A stretch of DNA of 64,000 nt. It comes from Streptomyces sp. L-9-10 (GTDB taxonomy: Bacteria; Actinomycetota; Actinomycetes; Streptomycetales; Streptomycetaceae). A program made the translations under genes and the position numbers. The notes beneath the pieces are model-generated. The model was not told the origin of the DNA, did no database searches, and saw only the letters and a program-made list of their open reading frames with translations. Shown piece by piece: positions 16,583-25,232 of this stretch (position 1 is the stretch's first letter; each line of letters begins with the position of its first letter). Where the stretch lies: contig NZ_PHRF01000048.1 in assembly GCF_004151105.1 (NCBI RefSeq), forward strand, positions 62,001 to 126,000. The letters run 5' to 3'.

Positions 16583-17845
16583 TCAGACCGTACGCAGCGC
16601 CAGCACCACGTTGTGGCCGCCGAAGCCGAACGAGTTGTTGATCGCCGCGATCGTGCCGCTGGGCAGGTCGCGGGGGCCGTCGACGACGATGTCCGCGACG
16701 ACCTCCTCGTCCAGGTCGTCGACGTTGATCGTCGGCGGGGCCTTGCGGTGGTAGAGCGCGAGGACCGTGGCCACGGTCTCGATACCGCCCGCGCCGCCCA
16801 GCAGGTGGCCCGTCATCGACTTCGTCGCGGAGACCGCGACATGGTCGAGATCGTCGCCGAGCACCCGGCGCAGCGCCTTGATCTCGGCGACATCGCCCTG
16901 CGGCGTCGACGTGGCGTGCGCGTTGAGGTGCATGACCTCGGCCGGCTTGAGGTCCGTCTGGTCGAGCAGGTTCTCCATGGCCTTGGCGATACCGCGGCCG
17001 GTGGGCTCGGGCTGGGCGATGTGGTGGGCGTCCGAGGACAGGCCCTGGCCCAGCAGCTCGCAGTAGACGCGCGCGCCGCGCTTGGCCGCGTGCTCCGCCG
17101 ACTCCAGGACGATCACGCCCGCGCCCTCACCGAGGACGAAGCCGTCGCGGCCCTTGTCGTACGGGCGCGAGGCCTTCGTGGGTTCGTCGTTGTTCTTGGA
17201 CATCGCCATCATGTTGGCGAACGCCGCGATGGGCAGGGGGTGGACGGCTGCTTCCGTACCACCGGCGACGACCACGTCGGCGCGGCCGGTACGGATCATC
17301 TCCACCGCGTAGCCGACGGCCTCGGCGCCCGACGCGCAGGCGGAGACCGGGGTGTGCACGCCCGCGCGGGCGCCCACTTCCAGGCTGACGTTGGCGGAGG
17401 GGCTGTTGGGCATGAGCATCGGCACGGTGTGCGGGGAGACACGGCGTTCGCCCCGCTCCTTGAGCACGTCGTACTGGTCGAGCAGGGTGGTCACGCCGCC
17501 GATGCCGGAGGCGATCACGGTACCGAGCCGGTCGGCGTCGACCGACGGGTCCTCCCCGGCCCTGGCGGTGTAACCCGCGTCCGCCCAGGCCTCCCTGGCC
17601 GCGATCAGCGCGAACTGCGCCGAGCGGTCCAGTTTGCGGGCGAGCGGGCGGGGCAGGACATCGCCCGGGTCGACCGCGGCGACCGCGGCGATACGGACCG
17701 GCAGTTGGGCGAAGCGTTCGCCTTCGAGGGGGCGTACTCCCGAGCGGCCCGCGAGCAGACCTTCCCAGGTCGTTGCGCTGTCGCCACCCAGTGGTGTGGT
17801 TGCGCCGATACCGGTGACGACCACGGTGCGATTGGTCGAGTTCAC
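16583..17845 (-). CDS. fabF: Beta-ketoacyl-ACP synthase II
   Basis: A 420-residue condensing enzyme that elongates acyl-ACP with malonyl-ACP in type II fatty acid synthesis. The Cys-His-His triad is visible: Cys170 in VSACASGAEA, His310 in NAHATSTPQGD and His347 in SMTGHLLGGAG, plus Lys342. The C-terminal NNSFGFGGHNV is intact. GTG 17845 is preceded by GGAGAAAG. It is the last gene of fabD-fabH-acpP-fabF, 98 bp after acpP, and is followed by a strong terminator. Residue details favour primary metabolism rather than a polyketide KS: no chain-length-factor partner is present. Confidence 0.96.
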   Translation of the reverse strand: MNSTNRTVVVTGIGATTPLGGDSATTWEGLLAGRSGVRPLEGERFAQLPVRIAAVAAVDPGDVLPRPLARKLDRSAQFALIAAREAWADAGYTARAGEDPSVDADRLGTVIASGIGGVTTLLDQYDVLKERGERRVSPHTVPMLMPNSPSANVSLEVGARAGVHTPVSACASGAEAVGYAVEMIRTGRADVVVAGGTEAAVHPLPIAAFANMMAMSKNNDEPTKASRPYDKGRDGFVLGEGAGVIVLESAEHAAKRGARVYCELLGQGLSSDAHHIAQPEPTGRGIAKAMENLLDQTDLKPAEVMHLNAHATSTPQGDVAEIKALRRVLGDDLDHVAVSATKSMTGHLLGGAGGIETVATVLALYHRKAPPTINVDDLDEEVVADIVVDGPRDLPSGTIAAINNSFGFGGHNVVLALRTV

Positions 17846-17943
17846 TGGAATTCTTTCTCCACGTGTAGAGGGTGCTGAATTTTTACGGCGCCACCACCGG
17901 GTGGCGGATGCCGCGCGATGGGTCAGCGCGAGAGGTCAGGCGG

Positions 17944-18195
17944 TCAGGCGGCCTGGTGCTTCGCGATGTAGTCGGCGGCGTCGCCAACCGTCTTGAGGTT
18001 CTTGACGTCGTCGTCCGGGATCTTCACGTCGAAGCGCTCTTCGGCGGCGACGACGACCTCGACCATGGACAGCGAGTCGACATCCAGATCGTCGGTGAAG
18101 GACTTGTCCAGCTGGACGTCCTCGACCGGGATACCGGCGATCTCATTAACGATCTCGGCGAGACCGTCGACGATCTCTTCCTGGGTGGCGGCCAT
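17944..18195 (-). CDS. acpP: Acyl carrier protein
   Basis: An 83-residue acidic four-helix carrier. The phosphopantetheine attachment Ser41 lies in DLDVDSLSMVE, and the rest (ERFDVKIPDDDVKNLKTVGDA) is typical of fatty acid ACP from Streptomyces. It carries growing acyl chains between FabD, FabH and FabF in the cytoplasm. It sits 66 bp after fabH and 98 bp before fabF in the same operon. ATG 18195 has GGAG 7 bp upstream. Confidence 0.96.
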   Translation of the reverse strand: MAATQEEIVDGLAEIVNEIAGIPVEDVQLDKSFTDDLDVDSLSMVEVVVAAEERFDVKIPDDDVKNLKTVGDAADYIAKHQAA

Positions 18196-18261
18196 GTTGG
18201 CGCTCCTTCGATGTTGAGCAGAGGGATATATCGGAACACGCTCCGGAAAGATCCGGTGTGC

Positions 18262-19263
18262 CTAGGGGAGGGTAACGACCGTCGCGGCGTAGGCAAGACC
18301 CGCCCCGAAACCGATGACGAGCGCGGTGTCGCCGCTCTTCGCCTGTCCGGTCGCCAGAAGCCGCTCCATCGCGAGCGGAATCGAGGCGGCCGAGGTGTTG
18401 CCGGTGGTTTCCACGTCACGGGCGACCGTGACATGTTCCGGCAGCTTGAGAGTCTTCACCATCGAGTCGATGATCCGCATATTGGCCTGGTGCGGAATGA
18501 AGACGTCCAGGTCGGCGGAGCTGATTCCGGCGGCGTCCAGCGCCTGCTGGGCGACCTTCGCCATCTCGAAGACGGCCCAGCGGAAGACCGCCTGGCCCTC
18601 CTGCGTGATGGCGGGGAACCTCTCCACCGTGCCGTCGCGGTAGGCGTCCCACGGCACGGTCTGCTTGATGGTGTCGGACTTGTCGCCCTCGGAGCCCCAG
18701 ACGGTGGGGCCGATCATCGGCTCCTTGGCGGGTCCGACGACCACGGCGCCCGCGCCGTCGCCGAACAGGAAGGCCGTCGCGCGGTCCTCCAGATCGGTCA
18801 GGTCCGAGAGCCGCTCCACGCCGATGACCAGGACGTAGTCGGCCGAGCCCTCGACGACCATGCCCTTGGCCAGGGTCAGTCCGTAGCCGAAGCCGGCGCA
18901 GCCCGCGGAGATGTCGAACGCGGCGGGCCTGCTCGCGCCGATCTTGTCCGCGATCTCGGTCGCGATGGCCGGGGTCTGCTTGAAGTGCGAGACGGTGGAG
19001 ACGATCACACCGTCGATCTGCTCCGGTGTGATCCCGGCGTCGGCGATCGCCTTGCCGGACGCCTCGATGGACATCGCGGCGACCGTCTCCTCCGGAGAGG
19101 CCCAGTGGCGGGTCGCGATGCCGGAGCGGGAGCGGATCCACTCGTCGGACGAGTCGATCGTTTCGAGGATCACCTCGTTGGGCACGACGCGCGTCGGGCG
19201 GTAGCCGCCGACGCCCATGATGCGCGCGTACGGGGCGCCCTTGCTGGGCTTGATCTTCGACAT
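18262..19263 (-). CDS. fabH: Beta-ketoacyl-ACP synthase III
   Basis: A 333-residue initiation enzyme that condenses an acyl-CoA primer with malonyl-ACP; in streptomycetes it prefers branched primers, giving iso and anteiso fatty acids. The triad is Cys122 (SAGCAGFGYG), His258 (IPHQANMRI) and Asn289 (TTGNTSAAS). ATG 19263 follows AGGAGT. It begins 12 bp after the fabD stop, consistent with translational linkage. C-terminal GFGAGLAYAATVV is complete. Confidence 0.96.
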   Translation of the reverse strand: MSKIKPSKGAPYARIMGVGGYRPTRVVPNEVILETIDSSDEWIRSRSGIATRHWASPEETVAAMSIEASGKAIADAGITPEQIDGVIVSTVSHFKQTPAIATEIADKIGASRPAAFDISAGCAGFGYGLTLAKGMVVEGSADYVLVIGVERLSDLTDLEDRATAFLFGDGAGAVVVGPAKEPMIGPTVWGSEGDKSDTIKQTVPWDAYRDGTVERFPAITQEGQAVFRWAVFEMAKVAQQALDAAGISSADLDVFIPHQANMRIIDSMVKTLKLPEHVTVARDVETTGNTSAASIPLAMERLLATGQAKSGDTALVIGFGAGLAYAATVVTLP

Positions 19264-19275
19264 GCTCTCTGACTC

Positions 19276-20217
19276 CTATTCAGCCGTGGAGGAGTGCTCG
19301 GCGATCAGCGCGCGGGCCGCGTCGAGATCTTCTGGTTTCTTCAGCGCCAGGGTCTTCACCCCGGGCAGCGCGCGCTTGGCGATACCGGTCAGGGTGCCGC
19401 CGGGGCACAGCTCGATCAGCGCGGTCACGCCCCGCTCCTTGAAGGTCTCCATGCACAGGTCCCAGCGGACCGGGTTGGCGACCTGACCGACCAGGCCCGT
19501 CACGATCCCGGAGCCGGTGGAGACCGTCCGCCCGTCGCGGTTCGAGACGTACGGTACGACCGGGTCGGCGACGGAGACGGAACGCGCGGCCGTGTCGAGC
19601 TTCTCGACCGCGGGCGCCATGTGGTGCGTGTGGAACGCGCCGGCGACCTTGAGCGCCACCACGCGCCGTACGCCCTCCGGCTTGTCCGCCTCCAGCGCCG
19701 CGAGCTGCTCAAGGGTGCCGGCCGCGACGATCTGGCCCGCGCCGTTCACGTTGGCGGGCGTCAGGCCGAGCTTGTCGAGGTGCGCGAGGGTCGTGTCCCG
19801 CTCGCCGCCGAGCAGCGCCGACATTCCGGTCTCCGTGATCGCGGCGGCCTCGGCCATCGCGATGCCACGGGCGCGTACGAGCGACAGGGCCACGTCGTCG
19901 GAGACCACACCGGCCAGCGCGGTGGCGGCCAGTTCACCCACACTGTGGCCGCCCGTGACACCCACGTCGCGCGCCACGTCCTCCGTGGTGGGGAAGAGCT
20001 GGCGGGCGGAGAGCAGGGAGGCGGCGACCAGCAGCGGCTGGGCCACGGCGGTGTCCCTGATCTCGTCCGCGTCGGCGTCCGTGCCGTAGTGGACCAGATC
20101 CAGGTCGATGGCGGCCGACCAGGCCCGCAGCCGGTCTTCGGCGCCGGGCAGTTCGAGCCAGGGAGTCAGGAAGCCGGGCGTCTGAGCGCCTTGGCCGGGA
20201 GCGACGAGTACGAGCAC
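19276..20217 (-). CDS. fabD: Malonyl-CoA:ACP transacylase
   Basis: A 313-residue enzyme that moves malonate from CoA to ACP, feeding FabH and FabF and probably polyketide synthases elsewhere. The nucleophile Ser92 is in GHSVGELAA, the substrate Gln in APGQGAQTPGFL at 7-13, and the later His in AFHTHHMAP. I chose GTG 20217, which gives the usual start MLVLVAPGQG; GTG 20223, two codons upstream, is equally well placed after AAGAGAGAG. It is the first gene of the fab operon, 83 bp downstream of fasR. Confidence 0.95.
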   Translation of the reverse strand: MLVLVAPGQGAQTPGFLTPWLELPGAEDRLRAWSAAIDLDLVHYGTDADADEIRDTAVAQPLLVAASLLSARQLFPTTEDVARDVGVTGGHSVGELAATALAGVVSDDVALSLVRARGIAMAEAAAITETGMSALLGGERDTTLAHLDKLGLTPANVNGAGQIVAAGTLEQLAALEADKPEGVRRVVALKVAGAFHTHHMAPAVEKLDTAARSVSVADPVVPYVSNRDGRTVSTGSGIVTGLVGQVANPVRWDLCMETFKERGVTALIELCPGGTLTGIAKRALPGVKTLALKKPEDLDAARALIAEHSSTAE

Positions 20218-20285
20218 CCTCACACTCTCTCTTGCGATGGGTCTTCATCGCCCGTGGGGAGGGGAACGAAGAACCGCTGGGGGAA

Positions 20286-20302
20286 TTGTTGAAGTACCAC
20301 AA
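20286..20302. promoter_or_regulatory. Candidate FasR-controlled fabD promoter region
   Basis: The 90-bp gap between fasR and fabD contains an AT-rich stretch with the inverted repeat TTGT-N9-ACAA (20286-20302). In Streptomyces coelicolor FasR binds upstream of fabD and activates the whole fab operon, so this gap is the expected target. The repeat is seen; the FasR assignment rests on that known case. Confidence 0.4.
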
Positions 20303-20306
20303 AAGT

Positions 20307-21488
20307 CTAGATCTGCGTGTCTCCGCCGGCCAAGCGCCCCAGGATCAGGGCAATCCGCAGCGTGAACGCGGACCGTACATCGGAGGGTGACCATCCGGTG
20401 ACGTCAGTCACACGTCGAAGCCGGTAGCGCACGGTGTTGGGGTGCACGAACAGCATCCTCGCCGCGCCCTCAAGACTGCTCGCCTGCTCCAGATAGACAC
20501 TCAGAGTCTCCAGCAGCGCGGACCCCGCCTCTTCGAGCGGTCTGTAGATCTCCTCCACCAACTGGTCACGCGCGGCGGGGTCGGAGGCGATCGCGCGCTC
20601 CGGCAGCAGATCGTCGGCGAGCACCGGGCGCGGCGCGTCCTGCCAGGCGAAACACGCCTTGAGGCCGGCCGCCGCGGCCTGCGCGGATTTGGTGGCGGCC
20701 AGCAGATCGGGCATCACGGGGCCCGCCACGACGGGGCCCGGCGCATAGGGGCCGATCAGCGCCTTGGCGACCTGGAGCGGGTTGTCGCTGCCGCCCGCGA
20801 TCACCACGAGCCGGTCGCCGAGCACTCCGGTGAGGACCTGGAGCTTGGCGTGCCGGGCCGCCCGGCGGATCGCCTCCACGGTCAGTTCGCTGTCCCCGTC
20901 CGGGGCGGTGCCGAGCAGGACACAGACATGCTCGGGGGAGTTCCAGCCGAGGGCCGCCGCGCGGGAGACGGCGCCCTCGTCGGCCTCCCCGGAGAGCACG
21001 GCGTTCACGACGAGCGACTCCAGCCGCGCGTCCCACGCCCCGCGCGCCTCGGCGGCCTGCGCGTACACCTGTGCCGTCGCGAAGGCGATCTCCCGCGCGT
21101 ACACGAGCAGCGCCTCGCGCAGCGCGGACTCGTCGCCCGGGGCCGCGACCTCCTCGATCGCCGTCTCCATGACCTCGATCGTGGTCCGCACCATCTCGAC
21201 GGTCTGGCGCAGGGTGATCGCCCGCGTCAGCTCGCGCGGGGCCGTGCCGAAGACATCGGTGGAGATCGCCTGCGGGGTCTCGGGGTGGCGGAACCACTCG
21301 GTGAACGCGGCGATACCGGCCTGGGCGACCAGCCCGATCCAGGAACGGTTCTCCGGCGGCATCGCGCGGTACCACGGCAGCGTCTCGTCCATACGGGCGA
21401 TGGCGTTCGCGGCGAGCCGTCCTGAGGACTGCTCCAGCCGACGCAGCGTCGCGGGGTGCGGATGGGGTTCGTTCGAGGGTTCGGCCAC
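20307..21488 (-). CDS. fasR: PucR-family transcriptional regulator FasR
   Basis: A 393-residue activator. Residues 1-170 form the helical N-terminal sensor-like domain (WIGLVAQAGIAAFTEWF), residues 170-300 a GGDEF-like central region, and the C-terminus carries the PucR helix-turn-helix (LEGAARMLFVHPNTVRYRLRRVTDVTGW, about 340-367). Immediately upstream of fabD, this is the position of the known activator of fatty acid synthesis in Streptomyces. The GTG or ATG at 21488 starts MAEPSNEPHPHP. It is divergent from a pirin gene. Confidence 0.92.
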   Translation of the reverse strand: MAEPSNEPHPHPATLRRLEQSSGRLAANAIARMDETLPWYRAMPPENRSWIGLVAQAGIAAFTEWFRHPETPQAISTDVFGTAPRELTRAITLRQTVEMVRTTIEVMETAIEEVAAPGDESALREALLVYAREIAFATAQVYAQAAEARGAWDARLESLVVNAVLSGEADEGAVSRAAALGWNSPEHVCVLLGTAPDGDSELTVEAIRRAARHAKLQVLTGVLGDRLVVIAGGSDNPLQVAKALIGPYAPGPVVAGPVMPDLLAATKSAQAAAAGLKACFAWQDAPRPVLADDLLPERAIASDPAARDQLVEEIYRPLEEAGSALLETLSVYLEQASSLEGAARMLFVHPNTVRYRLRRVTDVTGWSPSDVRSAFTLRIALILGRLAGGDTQI

Positions 21489-21581
21489 GGGGTCAAGAGT
21501 GCCCTATCGGAGCCACCGCCTGCGGGGCCGGGGTCGGCGGGCGTCTCGTGCCGTCCCCGGTGGAGCGCCTACCGTGAAGGC

Positions 21582-22277
21582 GTGATTCTCGTACGGTACG
21601 CAGCGCAGCGCTCTGTCGGCGGCGACCCCTCGGCGGGCATCGAATCCCTGCACGCCCTCTCCTTCGGGCGCTTCTACGATCCGGACAATCTGCGCTTCGG
21701 CGCGGTCCTCGCCTGCAACGAGGAGCGGCTCGCCCCCGGCGCGGGGTTCGACGAGCACCCGCACAGCCATACCGAGATCGTCACCTGGGTCGTCGAGGGC
21801 GAGCTGACGCACCGCGACTCGGCCGGACACGCCACCGTCGTGCGGCCGGGGGACGTCCAGCGGCTCAGCTCGGCCGGCGGGGTGCGGCATGTGGAGCGCA
21901 ATGACGGCGACCGGCCGCTGGTCTTCGTCCAGATGTGGCTCGCGCCGCTGGAACCGGGCGGCGAGCCCGCGTACGAGGTCGTACGGGGCATCGCCGACTC
22001 CACGCCGTACGCACTGCCGCGGGCCGGGGCCATGCTGCACGTACGGCGCCTGCGGGACGGCGAGCGCTCGGCCGTGCCGGACGCCCGCCATGTGTACGTC
22101 CACGTGGTGCGCGGTGAGGTACGCGTCGGTGGCGCGGGCGGGGCGGACAGCGGCGCGGACGGCGCGGCGGGGCCCGCGCTGGGGCCCGGCGACTCGGCGC
22201 GGATCACGGACGCGGAAGGGCTCGAACTGACCTCGGGCCCGGCGGCGGAGGTGCTGCTCTGGGAGATGTCGGGCTGA
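21582..22277 (+). CDS. Pirin family protein
   Basis: A 231-residue bicupin of the pirin/YhaK group. The metal-binding cluster DEHPHSHTEIVTWVVEGELTH at about 57-77 supplies three His and a Glu in the N-terminal cupin. The second half is shorter and ends in a Gly/Ala-rich segment (about 180-205) that looks disordered. Some bacterial pirins act as quercetin dioxygenases and others modulate enzymes such as pyruvate dehydrogenase; no specific role is shown here. GTG 21582 begins VILVRYAAQRSV, the conserved start. Confidence 0.85.
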   Translation: MILVRYAAQRSVGGDPSAGIESLHALSFGRFYDPDNLRFGAVLACNEERLAPGAGFDEHPHSHTEIVTWVVEGELTHRDSAGHATVVRPGDVQRLSSAGGVRHVERNDGDRPLVFVQMWLAPLEPGGEPAYEVVRGIADSTPYALPRAGAMLHVRRLRDGERSAVPDARHVYVHVVRGEVRVGGAGGADSGADGAAGPALGPGDSARITDAEGLELTSGPAAEVLLWEMSG

Positions 22278-22301
22278 GGCCTTGGGGCTCCGGCCGGCGG
22301 C

Positions 22302-23123
22302 TCAGGCCGCCAGCTCCGCGAGGACCGCGTCGGTGAACGGCGGCCAGGCCGCGACCGCCCACGGCCCGAAGTCCCGGTCGGCCAGCGCCACACAGGCCGC
22401 CCCCGCGTCCGGGTCGACCCACAGGAACGTGCCGGACTGCCCGAAGTGCCCGAAGGTGCGCGGCGACGACGAGGCGCCCGTCCAGTGCGGGGACTTGGCG
22501 TCCCGGATCTCCAGGCCGAGACCCCAGTCGTTGTTCTTCTGGAAGCCGTAGCCCGGCAGCACCCCGGACAGCCCGGGATGGACGACCGTCATCGCCTCCA
22601 GAACAGTGCGCGCGTCCAGCAGCCGGGGCGCCTGGAGTTCGGCGGCGAACCGCGTCAGGTCGTCGACGGTCGAGACCGCGTCCCTGGCCGGAGACCCGCC
22701 CTCGGGCAGCGCGGTCGAGGTCATACCGAGCGGCTCGAACACGGCCTCGTGGAGATAGTCGGCGAACGCGATGCCGGTGGCCTTGGCGATGTGTTCGCCG
22801 AGCAGCTCGAAGCCCGCGTTGGAGTAGAGCCGGCGGGTGCCGGGCGCGTTGGCCACGCGGTGCTCGTCGAAGGCGAGACCGCTGGTGTGCGCGAGCAGAT
22901 GACGGACGGTGGACCCCTCGGGCCCGGCCGGCTCGTCCAGCTCGACCGCCCCCTCCTCGTACGCCACCAGCGCCGCGTACGCGGCCAGCGGCTTGGTCAC
23001 GGAGGCGAGCGGAAAGCGCCGCGCCGTGGGGCCGTACGACCCGACGACGGTGCCGTCCGCACGTACGACGGCGGCCGAGGCGTTCGTCACCGGCCAGTTC
23101 TCGATCATCGCCAGGCTCTGCAT
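22302..23123 (-). CDS. Beta-lactamase-fold serine hydrolase (class C type)
   Basis: A 273-residue cytoplasmic hydrolase with the SxxK motif SVTK (Ser41, Lys44), the YxN motif YSN (Tyr101, Asn103) and a late HFGQSG segment in place of KTG. It resembles class C beta-lactamase/esterase EstB-like proteins; there is no signal peptide, so a resistance role is unlikely. ATG 23123 begins 2 bp after the stop of the GNAT gene, so the two are probably translationally coupled. Confidence 0.85.
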   Translation of the reverse strand: MQSLAMIENWPVTNASAAVVRADGTVVGSYGPTARRFPLASVTKPLAAYAALVAYEEGAVELDEPAGPEGSTVRHLLAHTSGLAFDEHRVANAPGTRRLYSNAGFELLGEHIAKATGIAFADYLHEAVFEPLGMTSTALPEGGSPARDAVSTVDDLTRFAAELQAPRLLDARTVLEAMTVVHPGLSGVLPGYGFQKNNDWGLGLEIRDAKSPHWTGASSSPRTFGHFGQSGTFLWVDPDAGAACVALADRDFGPWAVAAWPPFTDAVLAELAA

Positions 23124-23125
23124 GG

Positions 23126-23608
23126 CTACGAGGTTAGCGAGAGCGTCAGCCGCATCGAGGGGTCGGGGGTACGGACGAAGCCGAGGGAGGCGTACAGCGG
23201 TTCGCCCTCGCGGGACGCGCGGAGATCGACCCGCCGGACGCCGCGGGTCCGGTACCAGTCGAGGAGCGCCTCCACACAGGCCCGCGAGTAGCCGCGACGG
23301 CGCAGGTCCGGATCGGTGGCGACACTGAAGACGTAGCCGCTGGTGCCCGTGGGGTTGCCGGGGCTGCCGAGCCGGTACTCGATCGTGCCGACCGCGCACG
23401 CGGCCAGCCCGCCCGGCAGGCCGGGACGGTCCACGACACAGGCCATGAGATCGCCGCCGGGACCCGTGAGCCTCTCGCGCAGGGACCGTTCCGCGCCGGG
23501 CTGCCAGCTGATGTCCGGGTCCGGCCCCCGGTGCGAGTCGAGCATCACCTTCCGCAGACGGACCAGTTCGGCGGCGTCGGCGGGGACCGCGGGGCGTGCG
23601 AGGCTCAT
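23126..23608 (-). CDS. GNAT family N-acetyltransferase
   Basis: A 160-residue acetyltransferase. The acetyl-CoA motif A is FSVATDPDLRRRGYSRACVEALLDWY (about 95-120), with the pyrophosphate loop RRRGYS, and motif B ends in EPLYASLGFVRTPD. Substrate is unknown. ATG 23608 is chosen from the family start MSLARPAVPADAAELVRLR. Its stop lies 2 bp from the serine hydrolase start, forming a two-gene operon divergent from the MerR operon. Confidence 0.87.
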   Translation of the reverse strand: MSLARPAVPADAAELVRLRKVMLDSHRGPDPDISWQPGAERSLRERLTGPGGDLMACVVDRPGLPGGLAACAVGTIEYRLGSPGNPTGTSGYVFSVATDPDLRRRGYSRACVEALLDWYRTRGVRRVDLRASREGEPLYASLGFVRTPDPSMRLTLSLTS

Positions 23609-23656
23609 GAGGCGGAGACTAATCCGCGGCGGCCGGAAACTCGCCGACTTTTCCGC

Positions 23657-23687
23657 TTGCTTCGAGTGCACTCGAAGGATCTAGCGT
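23657..23687 (+). promoter_or_regulatory. MerR-type promoter with palindromic operator in a 19-bp spacer
   Basis: A -35 TTGCTT (23657-23662) and -10 TAGCGT (23682-23687) are separated by exactly 19 bp, the overlong spacing used by MerR activators. The spacer is overlapped by a perfect 18-bp palindrome CTTCGAGTGCACTCGAAG (23660-23677). Predicted transcription start is within about 2 bp of the merR ATG at 23695, so the message may be nearly leaderless. Seen in sequence; the regulator assignment is inference from position. Confidence 0.75.
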
Positions 23688-23694
23688 TGAGGGT

Positions 23695-24159
23695 ATGACG
23701 CTGACGGAGAGCACCCCCGTACGGACGGCCCGCGTGGACGACTGCGCATCGGCGCCGCGCCCGCATCCGCGGCCCGACGGGGCGGCGCGCTACACGATCA
23801 GCGAGGTCGCCGCCTTCACCGGACTCTCGGCGCACACCCTGCGCTGGTACGAGCGCATCGGCCTGATGCCGCATGTGGACCGCTCGCACACGGGGCAGCG
23901 CCGGTTCAGCAACAAGGACCTGGACTGGCTCGCCTTCGTGGGGAAGCTGCGGCTCACGGGCATGCCCGTGGCGGACATGGTCCGGTACGCCGAGCTGATC
24001 AGGGTAGGCGAGGACACGTTCGAGGAGCGGCAGGAGCTGCTGGAACGGACACGCCGTGATGTCCACCGGCGGATCGCGGAGCTACAGGACACTGTCGCCG
24101 TACTCGACCACAAGATCAGCTTTTACGCGGGCGCCCGCAAGGCGTCGGAGAGGGTCTGA
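23695..24159 (+). CDS. MerR family transcriptional regulator
   Basis: A 154-residue regulator. The winged HTH (YTISEVAAFTGLSAHTLRWYERIGLMPHVDR, about 32-62) and the RRFSNKDLDWLAFVGKLRLTGMPVADM segment are standard, followed by a dimerisation coiled coil (EERQELLERTRRDVHRRIAELQDTVAVLDHKI). There are no Cys ligands in the C-terminus, so metal sensing is unlikely; it resembles regulators of aldo/keto reductases. ATG 23695 follows the operator directly. The aldo/keto reductase starts 6 bp after its stop. Confidence 0.92.
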   Translation: MTLTESTPVRTARVDDCASAPRPHPRPDGAARYTISEVAAFTGLSAHTLRWYERIGLMPHVDRSHTGQRRFSNKDLDWLAFVGKLRLTGMPVADMVRYAELIRVGEDTFEERQELLERTRRDVHRRIAELQDTVAVLDHKISFYAGARKASERV

Positions 24160-24165
24160 ACCCCG

Positions 24166-25182
24166 ATGAGTGACAGCAAGATCGAGAAGGTGCGGCTCGG
24201 TACCGGTGGACCGGAGGTCGGTGCGCAGGGGCTCGGCTGCATGGGGATGAGCCAGTCGTACGGACCGACGGACGCCGACGAGGCGCGGGCCACGCTGGAA
24301 CGCGCCCTGGAACTGGGCGTGACGCTGTACGACACGGCGGACGTCTACGGGGCCGGGGAGAACGAGAAGTTCATCGCGCCGTTCGTCCGGGCGCACCGGG
24401 ACGAGATCGTCCTCGCCACCAAGTTCGCCCTGAGCGTCGACCCGGCCGACCCCACCAAGCGGACGATCCGCAACGACGCGCCCTATATCCGCCAGTGCGT
24501 CGAGGGAAGCCTGAAGCGCCTCGGCGTCGACCACATCGACCTCTACTACATGCACAGGCGCGATGTGAACGTCCCCATCGAGGAGACGGTCGGCGCGATG
24601 GCCGAGCTGGTGCGCGAGGGCAAGGTCACCCACCTCGGGCTGAGCGAGGTCACCGGCGGCGAGCTGCGGGCCGCGCAGGCCGTGCACCCGATCGCCGCCC
24701 TCCAGTCGGAGTGGTCGCTGTTCAGCCGGGACATCGAGGCGAACGCCGTACCGGCCGCCGCCGAGCTGGGTGTCGCGCTCGTGCCGTACTCCCCGCTCGG
24801 CCGGGGCTTCCTGACCGGCGCGTTCGTCCACGCCGACCAGGAGCTGGGCGCCGACGACTTCCGTCGCCAGCAGCCCCGCTTCACCGGCGACAACGCCGCC
24901 GCGAACGCCGCGCTGCTCGACCCGGTACGCAAGATCGCCGAGGGCAGGAACGCCACCCTGGGGCAGGTCGCGCTGGCCTGGGTGCAGCAGCAGGCCGGGG
25001 TGCACGGCCTGACCGTCGTACCCATCCCGGGGACCCGCAAGCGGAGCCGGATCGAGGAGAACACCGCCGCCACGCGGCTCATCCTCACCGAGAGCGAACT
25101 GCGGCTGCTGGAGCCGATCGCGGGCCAGGTGGCCGGCGGCCGGTACACCGATATGTCGTTCACCTCGGCCGGCCGCGAGTAG
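24166..25182 (+). CDS. Aldo/keto reductase
   Basis: A 338-residue NADPH-dependent barrel enzyme. The catalytic tetrad is Asp56 and Tyr61 (YDTADVYGAGENE), Lys86 (LATKF) and His130 (YYMHR); the NADPH loop PGTRKRSRIEENTAA lies near 286-300. Such YhdN/YajO-like reductases act on reactive aldehydes and ketones. It is co-transcribed with the MerR gene (6-bp gap), so MerR probably responds to a carbonyl or electrophile substrate. The end is convergent with the acyltransferase gene. Confidence 0.93.
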   Translation: MSDSKIEKVRLGTGGPEVGAQGLGCMGMSQSYGPTDADEARATLERALELGVTLYDTADVYGAGENEKFIAPFVRAHRDEIVLATKFALSVDPADPTKRTIRNDAPYIRQCVEGSLKRLGVDHIDLYYMHRRDVNVPIEETVGAMAELVREGKVTHLGLSEVTGGELRAAQAVHPIAALQSEWSLFSRDIEANAVPAAAELGVALVPYSPLGRGFLTGAFVHADQELGADDFRRQQPRFTGDNAAANAALLDPVRKIAEGRNATLGQVALAWVQQQAGVHGLTVVPIPGTRKRSRIEENTAATRLILTESELRLLEPIAGQVAGGRYTDMSFTSAGRE

Positions 25183-25232
25183 CGGAGCGGTTCGACGCCC
25201 CGCGCGGGACCGGACCGGACCGGCGCTCGCGC

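Noticed and set aside
16583..20217. Polyketide synthase cluster
   Set aside because: Gene order fabD-fabH-acpP-fabF beside fasR is primary fatty acid synthesis; no chain length factor, ketoreductase or cyclase is nearby.
22302..23123. True beta-lactamase resistance gene
   Set aside because: SxxK and YxN are present but there is no signal peptide and no KTG box; an esterase-like cytoplasmic hydrolase fits better.
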